Below the pieces are notes generated by a model. The model was given only the letters and a program-made list of their open reading frames with translations. It was not told the origin of the DNA and made no database searches. 64,000 bases of DNA, from positions 1 to 64,000 of the forward strand of contig NZ_WPCW01000003.1 of NCBI RefSeq assembly GCF_011421425.1, in the 5' to 3' direction. Shown here piece by piece: positions 57,219 through 64,000 of this stretch (positions within the stretch are counted from its first letter, which is position 1; each line of letters starts with the position of its first letter). The position numbers were made by a program, and so were the translations under genes. This DNA comes from Streptococcus catagoni. GTDB taxonomy: Bacteria; Bacillota; Bacilli; Lactobacillales; Streptococcaceae.

Positions 57219-58562
57219 CTAAACACCATCATGGTGATCAACCTTACTGACGTGGCCCTTACGTCCATGCATGACGTAATAAATTGTACTTGCGATTGCT
57301 ACTCCGACTAATCCATAGAAGAGATTCATTGGATTGTCTCCGACAATCATCAATAAACTAATAATAACAGCAACAATAGGAATAACTGGACCAAATGGAA
57401 CACGGAAGGTAACTTCTGTATTTGGTTCTAATTTACGCATTTTGATAACAGCTAAAGCTGTAGGGATGTATTGGAAGAAACGAAAGACAACACTAAGGGT
57501 AGCTAAGGTTTCAAAGGAACCTGTTAACAATAGGACAATAGCAATGGAACTTGCAATAGCAATAGCAACTATTGGAGCACCATTTTTATTTTGCTCTGCA
57601 ATTTTAGCTGGCAATAAGCCTTCATCTGCAATGGCAGCACCAAAACGAGGTACCATGATAGATTCACCCATGTTCAAGCCAGTGATTGAAATAAGGGCAC
57701 CAATGGACACCATCCAAGCACCAGCAGGGCCAATCATTTTAACAAAGGCGTCCTGAACTGGAGCATTTGAATTCATAATACTACCACCAAGCATGGCAAT
57801 GGTTCCACCAATAATCAACATGTAAAGTACAGATACAATGGTAATTGAACTGAGGATAGCACGGGGAACATTTTTTTCAGGCTTTCTCATTTCACCGGCA
57901 ACAATAGATAGGGTTTCAAATCCAATGAAGCCATAGAAGATGTAAACGGCTGTTTTTGATGCCGCACTAAACAGACTTTGTCCTGATTCTAATTGAACAA
58001 ATGGTGTAAAGTTTCCAAGTCCATTTTTAAAGAAGAAAATGGCACAAACTGAGAAGGCAACTATTGGAATTAATTTAGCAATGGTTGCTGTAATGGTTAA
58101 AATTTTTGATGTTTTCAAACCCGCAACGTTCATCAAGGATAGTAAGATCACTAGGCCAACTGATAAGGGGATATTCCATCCTTCAAAGGAAGGAAAAGTA
58201 ATGATAAACATCTTAGCAAATCCAGCCGCCATGGCTGCCCAAGCAAATATGGTAACAGCCCAGCCTAAGATGCCCACGTTAAAGCCAATGAAATCTCCAA
58301 ATGCATGTTTTGAGTATTGGAAAGCTCCGCCATTTTTCCCAAAATAGCCAGAAACTTCTGCAAAACAGACAGCCAGCATAATGGTTAAGATTGCTGTTCC
58401 CAACATAACAAGGATAGAAGCAGGTCCTAAGCCTTTATAAATACTCTGTGGTAAAAGAAAGATTCCAGAGCCAATTACAGCATTGATACCGTACAATGTT
58501 GCACCGCTTAAAGAAAATTTAGCATCTTCTCTTTCTTTTGCGCTAATTTTTTTTGAATCCAT
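57219..58562 (-). CDS. hutT: APC-superfamily amino-acid permease, probable histidine transporter
   Basis: A 447-residue transporter with 12 predicted membrane helices and the APC signature SLSGATLYGINAVIGSGIFLLPQ in helix 1 (substrate backbone site) and YIFYGFIGFETLSIVAGEMR in helix 6. It lies between hutD and hutH in the operon, so histidine (or urocanate) is the likely substrate; the sequence alone only says amino acid. The frame opens at 58595, but the ATG at 58562 has AAGGAGG 8 bases upstream, so I use it. Confidence 0.85.
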   Translation of the reverse strand: MDSKKISAKEREDAKFSLSGATLYGINAVIGSGIFLLPQSIYKGLGPASILVMLGTAILTIMLAVCFAEVSGYFGKNGGAFQYSKHAFGDFIGFNVGILGWAVTIFAWAAMAAGFAKMFIITFPSFEGWNIPLSVGLVILLSLMNVAGLKTSKILTITATIAKLIPIVAFSVCAIFFFKNGLGNFTPFVQLESGQSLFSAASKTAVYIFYGFIGFETLSIVAGEMRKPEKNVPRAILSSITIVSVLYMLIIGGTIAMLGGSIMNSNAPVQDAFVKMIGPAGAWMVSIGALISITGLNMGESIMVPRFGAAIADEGLLPAKIAEQNKNGAPIVAIAIASSIAIVLLLTGSFETLATLSVVFRFFQYIPTALAVIKMRKLEPNTEVTFRVPFGPVIPIVAVIISLLMIVGDNPMNLFYGLVGVAIASTIYYVMHGRKGHVSKVDHHDGV

Positions 58563-58584
58563 AATATTGCTCCTCCTTAAAGAG

Positions 58585-59205
58585 CTATAAATCATGCAAA
58601 CTTAATCCATTTCTGTATGATAACCCTGTCCAAACAGCCAGCATTGATTTTTTTCCATCATGGATCGGTGATAGATGAATCCTTATCTTTGCTGCTTGAG
58701 TGTTTTGTTTAACTATAAGTAAATTATTTGCTTGTAAAAATCCGCTATCTTTCCCTTCAATTTGATAATTTAAATCATTTAAAGCATAAATGATCTGGAT
58801 AGGATTATTGCCACAAATAGGATCGTTATTGCTAGCAATGGCCATTATCTGACCGTCATACTTATTATTATACATCAAATTGAAATCTTTACATTCTCCT
58901 ACGCTGAAAACTTTTTCATGTCCTTCAAAATAATAGCTTTCAAAAGGCTGTAAGATCTTCACTTCCTTTTTATCAGCATTTTTTAAGCTAATGGAATGAT
59001 CAAGAGTCATAATCAAACGATGATAACTACTGACATCTGAAAAGACTGTTGTCGGTTCTTCCACACTGGCAGTGGATAAGCGGTAATCAAAATTTTTTTC
59101 TTTGTAGCTACTTGAACGAGGAAAAATCAAGAGTTCTCTTGTCTTTCCTCCTGACCAAAGGGACTCCTTAAAATCATTATCAGTCACTATTTTAATGTCT
59201 ATCAT
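58585..59205 (-). CDS. hutD: HutD-family cupin-like protein
   Basis: A 206-residue HutD-family (DUF886) protein, predicted to be a double-stranded beta-barrel. The family pattern is WSGGKTRELLIFPR near the start, FDYRLSTASVEEPTTVFSDVSSYHRLIMTLD and the later LMYNNKYDGQIMA. In Pseudomonas HutD is thought to limit urocanate build-up; no catalytic activity is known. It sits inside the operon, 15 bases after fhs. Confidence 0.9.
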   Translation of the reverse strand: MIDIKIVTDNDFKESLWSGGKTRELLIFPRSSSYKEKNFDYRLSTASVEEPTTVFSDVSSYHRLIMTLDHSISLKNADKKEVKILQPFESYYFEGHEKVFSVGECKDFNLMYNNKYDGQIMAIASNNDPICGNNPIQIIYALNDLNYQIEGKDSGFLQANNLLIVKQNTQAAKIRIHLSPIHDGKKSMLAVWTGLSYRNGLSLHDL

Positions 59206-59220
59206 CTTTAACTCAACTTT

Positions 59221-60894
59221 TTAGAATAGGCCACTGATATTGCCATCATCATCAATATCAATTTTTTCACTGGCTGGAACCTTTGGAAGCCCAGGCATAG
59301 TCATGACAGCACCAGTAAGAGCAACAATAAAGCCAGCTCCTGCAGAAACCTTTAAGTTTGAAATTTTAACAGTGAAATCCTTAGGTGCTCCAAGTTTCTT
59401 AGCATCATCTGAGAATGAATATTGGGTTTTAGCCATACAGATTGGATAGTTTCCAAATCCTAGTCTTTCTAGTTCCTTCATTTCTCTTTTAGCTGCTGGG
59501 GTTAAGCTAATGCCTTTACCTCCATAAACCTTGGTTACAATCTTATTCAGTTTTGTTTCAATGGAATCAGTTTCATCATAGACATAGCTGAAATGGTTTT
59601 CTTTTTCAGCTAAGTCTACGACTTTTTCAGCCAGCTCACTGCCACCTGCTCCGCCATTTGCCCAAACGTCAGAGATGACAACTTTAACTCCACGTTTTTC
59701 ACAGGCATCATAAACAGCCTGTAATTCAGCTTCTGTGTCTAGTGGGAACTTATTAATAGCCACTACCACTGGTAGGCCATAGACTTCTTGGATATTTTCT
59801 AAGTGTTTATCTAGGTTTGGTAGGCCATCTATGACAGCCTCTATATTTTCTTCTGCTAGATCTGCTTTCAAGACACCACCATGCATCTTGAGGGCACGGA
59901 TGGTAGCCACTAAGACAACTGCTGAAGGACGAAGGCCAGACAAGCGGCACTTGATATCAATAAATTTTTCTGCCCCCAAATCAGCTCCAAAGCCTGCTTC
60001 TGTCACGGCATAATCGGCGTATTTCAAGGCAAGCTTAGTAGCTAGAACACTGTTACAGCCATGGGCAATATTGGCAAAAGGACCGCCATGAATGATAGCT
60101 GGGGTGTGTTCTAAGGTTTGGACAAGGTTAGGATGGATGGCTTCCTTAAGTAGGGCAGCCATTGCACCAGCAGCCTTAAGATCACCTGCCGTTACAGGCT
60201 CACCTTGGAAATTATAACCAATGATAATTTTTTCCAGTCTGGCTTTGAGATCGGAGATGGATTCCGACAGACAAAGGATAGCCATAATTTCAGAAGCTAC
60301 GGTGATATCATAGCCATCTTCACGTGGCACACCGTTGACCTTACCCTGTAGGCCGTCAACGATATGACGTAGTTGTCTATCATTCATATCAACGACACGT
60401 TTCCAGGTAATCCGACGAGAATCTATGCCTAAGCTATTTCCATGGTGGATATGATTATCTATCAAGGCAGCTAGGAGGTTGTTGGCAATGCCAATGGCAT
60501 GGAAGTCTCCAGTGAAGTGTAAATTGATATCTTCCATGGGTACGACCTGTGCGTGGCCACCACCAGCAGCACCACCTTTGACACCAAAGACTGGTCCTAG
60601 GGAAGGCTCTCTTAGAGCAATGACTGCTTTTTTACCAATGTGTGATAAAGCATCTACCAAACCTACAGATGTGGTTGTTTTTCCTTCTCCAGCAGGTGTT
60701 GGTGAAATGGCAGTCACAAGAATCAGTTTGCCATCTTTGTGATCTTTTAGTTTGGTTAACTGCTTGGCATCTATTTTTGCCTTATACTTACCATAGAGGG
60801 TTAGAGCATCTTCTTCAATGCCAATTGATTCTGCCACTTCAGTAATTGGGCTCATCTCAACCGAATTTGCAATTTCTATATCTGATAGCACCAT
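59221..60894 (-). CDS. fhs: Formate-tetrahydrofolate ligase
   Basis: Joins formate to tetrahydrofolate using ATP, or works in reverse to yield ATP. 557 residues with the P-loop [16 protein letters not shown] and the conserved [19 protein letters not shown] and [14 protein letters not shown]. In this cluster it most likely processes the 10-formyl-THF that follows from the formimino group of histidine, regaining formate and ATP. AAAGGAG precedes the ATG by 6 bases. Fhs also exists elsewhere in many streptococcal genomes for purine synthesis, so a second copy is likely. Confidence 0.97.
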   Translation of the reverse strand: MVLSDIEIANSVEMSPITEVAESIGIEEDALTLYGKYKAKIDAKQLTKLKDHKDGKLILVTAISPTPAGEGKTTTSVGLVDALSHIGKKAVIALREPSLGPVFGVKGGAAGGGHAQVVPMEDINLHFTGDFHAIGIANNLLAALIDNHIHHGNSLGIDSRRITWKRVVDMNDRQLRHIVDGLQGKVNGVPREDGYDITVASEIMAILCLSESISDLKARLEKIIIGYNFQGEPVTAGDLKAAGAMAALLKEAIHPNLVQTLEHTPAIIHGGPFANIAHGCNSVLATKLALKYADYAVTEAGFGADLGAEKFIDIKCRLSGLRPSAVVLVATIRALKMHGGVLKADLAEENIEAVIDGLPNLDKHLENIQEVYGLPVVVAINKFPLDTEAELQAVYDACEKRGVKVVISDVWANGGAGGSELAEKVVDLAEKENHFSYVYDETDSIETKLNKIVTKVYGGKGISLTPAAKREMKELERLGFGNYPICMAKTQYSFSDDAKKLGAPKDFTVKISNLKVSAGAGFIVALTGAVMTMPGLPKVPASEKIDIDDDGNISGLF

Positions 60895-60919
60895 TTTTTC
60901 TCCTTTACTTTATAAGAAC

Positions 60920-61546
60920 TTATAAACTTTTGAGTACTTCTTGGTAAATGTCATCAGCTAAACGACTACCTTCATATAATAGGCCTTGTCCATTTTGCTT
61001 GTAGTCATTAACGAATTGGCTATCTTTAATGCCTGCAAGATTAATTAAGACATTTAACCAAGCTCCTTGTAAACCTGCCTTTAGATTTAAGGCTGAAACG
61101 CCTAAATCACTGGCCGCATTAGTATTGGAATGTCCCACAGCTTCTTGAGTTACCTTAAGAGCTTGGACGATCTTTTCCATCATAGCATAGGGTGATTTGG
61201 TCGCTTCTTTTAGAGCCTTTTGCATGGCTTTGCGTCTTGCTGCCTTATCTTCGTCTGTTTCTTTTGGCATATCAAAGACTGCAGAAACCATATTGAAAGC
61301 TTCAGTATCCTTGTCAATGGCAGTTAAGAGGTCTGTTTGTAGAGCAGTTGATTCTTGATGAACCTTTGTAATCAATTCTTGATCGTCAGCATATTTCTTT
61401 TTTCCCAGGGTTAATTCACAGACCATCTTGGTTAGGGAAATACCATTGGCTGCTGAGAGCGCTGCTGCTGAACCTCCTCCTGGTGCCGGTGCGTCTGAAC
61501 CTAGAACCTGTGCAAATTCATAGAGATTTAAATCGACTAATTTCAT
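60920..61546 (-). CDS. fchA: Formiminotetrahydrofolate cyclodeaminase FchA
   Basis: Turns 5-formimino-THF into 5,10-methenyl-THF and ammonia. 208 residues, all helical, with the Gly-rich PAPGGGSAAALSAANG near the N terminus that forms the active-site and folate contact. The mammalian counterpart is fused to FtcD; here they are separate, adjacent genes 17 bases apart. AAAGGAC precedes the start. Confidence 0.93.
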   Translation of the reverse strand: MKLVDLNLYEFAQVLGSDAPAPGGGSAAALSAANGISLTKMVCELTLGKKKYADDQELITKVHQESTALQTDLLTAIDKDTEAFNMVSAVFDMPKETDEDKAARRKAMQKALKEATKSPYAMMEKIVQALKVTQEAVGHSNTNAASDLGVSALNLKAGLQGAWLNVLINLAGIKDSQFVNDYKQNGQGLLYEGSRLADDIYQEVLKSL

Positions 61547-61562
61547 CTGAATCTAGTCCTTT

Positions 61563-62462
61563 CTAACCCAAAAGATGGTTTTCTAAAATTTGTTTATGGT
61601 AATCAAAGTCTTCAACTTGTAGATAGTATTCTGCCACGTCTACCAAGGCTTTGGCTGGGGCAAGTCCAATGATTTCTGAACCAATAATATTAACACCATA
61701 GCGGCGTGCCTCAAATTTAATGGTTTCAAAGGTACGGTAAAGAGAACATTTCTCAAAGTTGACCATATTCATTGAAACCTGAGCTATGTTACGGTCTTCA
61801 AGCATGAGGCCAATACCCTTACAGTATTTGTAGCCACCTGATGAGCCACGGATAATTTTTGCAATCTTCTTAGCCACTTCGACATTGTCTGTATCAAGGT
61901 TAACATTAAAGGCAACTAGGGGCATACGTGCACCTACTGCAGTGATACCAGCTGTTGGGTGGATCTTGCGTTCTCCAAAGTCCGGTGCCCAATCTTCTTC
62001 CAAGAGTTTTTCTGGCATGCCTTCAAATTGACCCTTACGAACCTTGGCAAGGTTTTGACGTTCTGGACGACTTGCTGAATCTTCATAAAGGAAAATTGGA
62101 ATCTGTAGTTCATTGTTAATGCGTTCAGCAACTTTCTTAGAAATCTCAACACATTCTTTGGTATCAATATCTTTGATTGGAACAAAAGGTAAAACGTCTG
62201 TTGCCCCCATCCGTGGGTGTTCCCCCTGATGTTTGGTCATATCAATATGTTCACTAGCATATTTTACCAACTGAAAGGCAACTTCTTGAATGTTTACTTC
62301 ATCCCCGACAAGGGTAAAGACACTACGGTTGTGATTGGCGTCTGATGAATAATCTAAGAGGGTTACACCTGGGACGCTCTTTGCAGTTTTCACCAAGCCT
62401 TCAATGACGTCTTGATTACGTCCTTCAGAAAAGTTGGGGATACATTCGACAATTTTTGACAT
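61563..62462 (-). CDS. ftcD: Glutamate formimidoyltransferase FtcD
   Basis: Moves the formimino group from formiminoglutamate to tetrahydrofolate, freeing glutamate. 299 residues with the opening VECIPNFSEGRNQDVIEGLV, catalytic-His region KHQGEHPRMGATDVLPFVP and the folate-site segments YKYCKGIGLMLEDRN and GSEIIGLAPAKALVDVAEYYLQ. I use the ATG at 62462, preceded by AAAGGAGG; the longer frame to 62492 runs into a palindromic leader. An A/T-rich inverted repeat (62491-62508) lies just upstream. Confidence 0.94.
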   Translation of the reverse strand: MSKIVECIPNFSEGRNQDVIEGLVKTAKSVPGVTLLDYSSDANHNRSVFTLVGDEVNIQEVAFQLVKYASEHIDMTKHQGEHPRMGATDVLPFVPIKDIDTKECVEISKKVAERINNELQIPIFLYEDSASRPERQNLAKVRKGQFEGMPEKLLEEDWAPDFGERKIHPTAGITAVGARMPLVAFNVNLDTDNVEVAKKIAKIIRGSSGGYKYCKGIGLMLEDRNIAQVSMNMVNFEKCSLYRTFETIKFEARRYGVNIIGSEIIGLAPAKALVDVAEYYLQVEDFDYHKQILENHLLG

Positions 62463-62490
62463 TTTCTTCCTCCTTTGGTCAATGAAATGC

Positions 62491-62508
62491 ATTATATTTT
62501 CATATAAT
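62491..62508. other. Perfect A/T inverted repeat upstream of ftcD
   Basis: ATTATAT, four bases, ATATAAT. It lies about 30 bases before the ftcD start. It could be an operator or an incidental A/T dyad; its leftward reading ends in a TATAAT-like element, but no -35 fits. Confidence 0.3.
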
Positions 62509-62540
62509 CCTACTATTTATTAAGGTTTACTTTTTTGTAA

Positions 62541-62582
62541 GCAGACCAGGCTAGAGGACTCCGTGGAGTCCTACTAGCTGCT
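62541..62582. other. Stable hairpin in the hutU-ftcD gap
   Basis: AGGACTCC and GGAGTCCT around GT, extended by CTAG and GCAG/CTGC segments. A T run follows only on the rightward strand, so in the leftward operon it is not a normal terminator; it may tune or process the message between hutU and ftcD. Confidence 0.55.
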
Positions 62583-62587
62583 TTTTA

Positions 62588-64000
62588 CTACTTAAATAAA
62601 TCGGCTACTGCTTCTTTGATGAGGTCTTCATCTGTTAGATATGGGATGGTAATGTGATCTGTACCTTCACGTAATTTGTTATACTCAATGGCTGTTTCAA
62701 TGGCATTGTCATTACGAGCCCAGTTACGTCTTGCTACACCACCCATGGTATCCCAGGCAATAGCTGACTTGATAATTTCGTCTATTCTTTCACTTCCATC
62801 AAGCACCAAGCCAAAGCCACCATTAATGGCCTTACCAATACCAGTACCACCACCATTATGAAGGGCTACAAGGCTCATACCACGAGCTGCATTACCTGCA
62901 TAACATTGGACAGCCATATCTGCACAGACATTTGAACCATCCTTGATATTTGAGGTTTCACGGAATGGTGAATCAGTACCTGATACGTCATGGTGGTCAC
63001 GACCAATCATGACAGGACCAATCTTGCCTTGGCGAATGAGTTCGTTAAATTTAAGGGCAATATTAACACGGCCCATGCAGTCTTGATATAAAATACGAGC
63101 CTCTGTTCCCACAACTAGTTGATTCTTTTCAGCATCGCGGATCCAATTGTAATTGTCACGATCTTGGTAACGGCGTTCAGGATCAATAGCCTCCATAGCG
63201 GCGTGGTCTGTTGCGACCAAGTCCTCATGCTTACCACTCAAGCAGACCCAACGGAAAGGTCCATAACCATAGTCAAAGAGCATTGGACCCATGATATCTT
63301 CAACGTAGGAAGGCCAGATAAAGCCGTCCTTATCATCGTAACCATTTCTTGAAATTTCTTTAACCCCTGAGTCAAAGACTGATTTCATAAAGGCATTACC
63401 ATAGTCAAAGAAATAGGTACCATTGTTTGTTAATGCTTTAATGGCTTTGAAATGACGTTCTAAGGTTTTATCCACTAGTTGGACAAATTTTTCCTTATCC
63501 TCAGCTAAGAGACGGGTTCTTTCTTCAAAGCTAATATCTACTGGGCAATAGCCGCCACTGTAGACATTGTGACAGGAGGTTTGGTCTGATAACAAGTCCA
63601 CATGAATGTTATGGTCATTGACATATTCTAACAAGTCAACGATGTTACCATGGTAAGCAATAGATGTAGATTCTTTCGCTTCCTTAGCTTTTTGAGCTAG
63701 GCTAAGAGCTTCTTCTGCAGATTCAGCAACCTGACTAATCCAGCCTTGAGAGTGGCGAGTTTCAATGCGGGATGCATCAACTTCTGCAATAATGGCAACT
63801 GCCTTAGCAATTTCAGCAGCCTTCCCTTGTGCTCCACTCATGCCTCCAAGACCTGAAGAAATAAATAATTTACCAGTCAAGTCACCATCATCTGGAACAC
63901 CTAATTTTAGGCGACCTGCATTGAGCAAGGTATTAAATGTACCATGGACGATACCTTGAGGACCTATGTACATCCAACCACCAGCAGTCATCTGTCCATA
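62588..64000 (-). CDS. hutU: Urocanate hydratase HutU, C-terminal part (cut by window edge)
   Basis: Converts urocanate to imidazolonepropionate using tightly bound NAD+. The visible 470 residues lack the N terminus; the frame is open at the right edge (TAT GGA CAG ATG). Conserved parts include YGQMTAGGWMYIGPQGIVHGT, SSGLGGMSGAQ, LDQTSCHN-type DLLSDQTSCHNVYSGGYCPV and HYDGTGTGIGKAINGG-like GTGIGKAING. The catalytic cysteine region and the NAD-binding domain are within this part. It is the first visible gene of the hut operon; hutI would normally lie nearby, outside the window. Confidence 0.95.
   Translation of the reverse strand, partial: YGQMTAGGWMYIGPQGIVHGTFNTLLNAGRLKLGVPDDGDLTGKLFISSGLGGMSGAQGKAAEIAKAVAIIAEVDASRIETRHSQGWISQVAESAEEALSLAQKAKEAKESTSIAYHGNIVDLLEYVNDHNIHVDLLSDQTSCHNVYSGGYCPVDISFEERTRLLAEDKEKFVQLVDKTLERHFKAIKALTNNGTYFFDYGNAFMKSVFDSGVKEISRNGYDDKDGFIWPSYVEDIMGPMLFDYGYGPFRWVCLSGKHEDLVATDHAAMEAIDPERRYQDRDNYNWIRDAEKNQLVVGTEARILYQDCMGRVNIALKFNELIRQGKIGPVMIGRDHHDVSGTDSPFRETSNIKDGSNVCADMAVQCYAGNAARGMSLVALHNGGGTGIGKAINGGFGLVLDGSERIDEIIKSAIAWDTMGGVARRNWARNDNAIETAIEYNKLREGTDHITIPYLTDEDLIKEAVADLFK

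Overview
The window is low-GC Gram-positive DNA from the chromosome of a Streptococcus, most likely of the pyogenic group (S. pyogenes, dysgalactiae, uberis and iniae relatives). The evidence is the protein set and its order: whiA-yvcK-rapZ beside a C69 dipeptidase and an adcA gene fused to a ZinT domain, the ftsEX-prfB cluster, ppc-ftsW, two MurM/MurN-like branching enzymes, and a complete streptococcal-type histidine-utilisation (hut) cluster. The species is not settled from sequence alone. I saw no rRNA, tRNA, CRISPR array, prophage or intact insertion sequence.

Layout. 1-2.2 kb: a galactosamine/tagatose catabolic operon read leftwards (agaR-like GntR regulator, agaS, lacD cut by the window edge). 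2.2-8.3 kb: zinc uptake gene adcA under two AdcR-type boxes, a dipeptidase, and whiA-yvcK-rapZ. 8.3-8.8 kb: a 580-bp gene-free stretch with one copy of a dispersed repeat. 8.8-14.4 kb: asnS, aspB, a TseB-like membrane protein and dinG. 14.7-22.9 kb: an MBL hydrolase, ftsX-ftsE, prfB with its programmed frameshift, queG, a decayed small gene, fbp and a HAD phosphatase. 23.1-28.4 kb: a small membrane protein, a P-type cation ATPase behind a yybP-ykoY (manganese) riboswitch, a DUF1934 protein and an HD phosphohydrolase. 28.6-34.3 kb: a Cof-type phosphatase, the two FemABX cell-wall enzymes, tpiA and tuf. 34.4-40.2 kb: an ECF sigma factor with a membrane anti-sigma partner, ftsW and ppc. 40.4-47.1 kb: pepF, a 3 x 51-bp tandem repeat, a DUF4430 lipoprotein plus ECF-transporter S component, a GH25 muramidase, a TPP riboswitch with thiT, ybaK, yccF and a histidine phosphatase. 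47.2-53 kb: a HAD hydrolase, lysS and a large BTAD/AAA regulator. 53.1-64 kb: hutG and folC, then hutH, a permease, hutD, fhs, fchA, ftcD and hutU (cut by the edge), all leftward.

How the genes fit together. The hut genes take histidine to glutamate and send the formimino carbon into tetrahydrofolate (FtcD, FchA, Fhs). A folylpolyglutamate synthase gene with its own strong promoter sits inside the cluster, and a large regulator lies next to it. Three vitamin or metal circuits are visible: zinc (AdcR boxes, adcA), manganese (riboswitch, ATPase) and thiamine (TPP riboswitch, thiT). A DUF4430/S-component pair may add cobalamin uptake, which would fit the B12-dependent enzyme QueG in the same window. 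Cell-wall functions recur (FtsEX, FtsW, MurM/MurN-like, GH25, TseB-like).

The least ordinary observations are an ECF sigma/anti-sigma pair with an ECF-like promoter directly upstream; several genes whose -10 element lies only 6-9 bases before the ATG, predicting leaderless mRNAs; a dispersed repeat with three copies here; a decayed small gene with a CPxC-like start; and a family of near-identical terminators built on GATTGAAGAAA.
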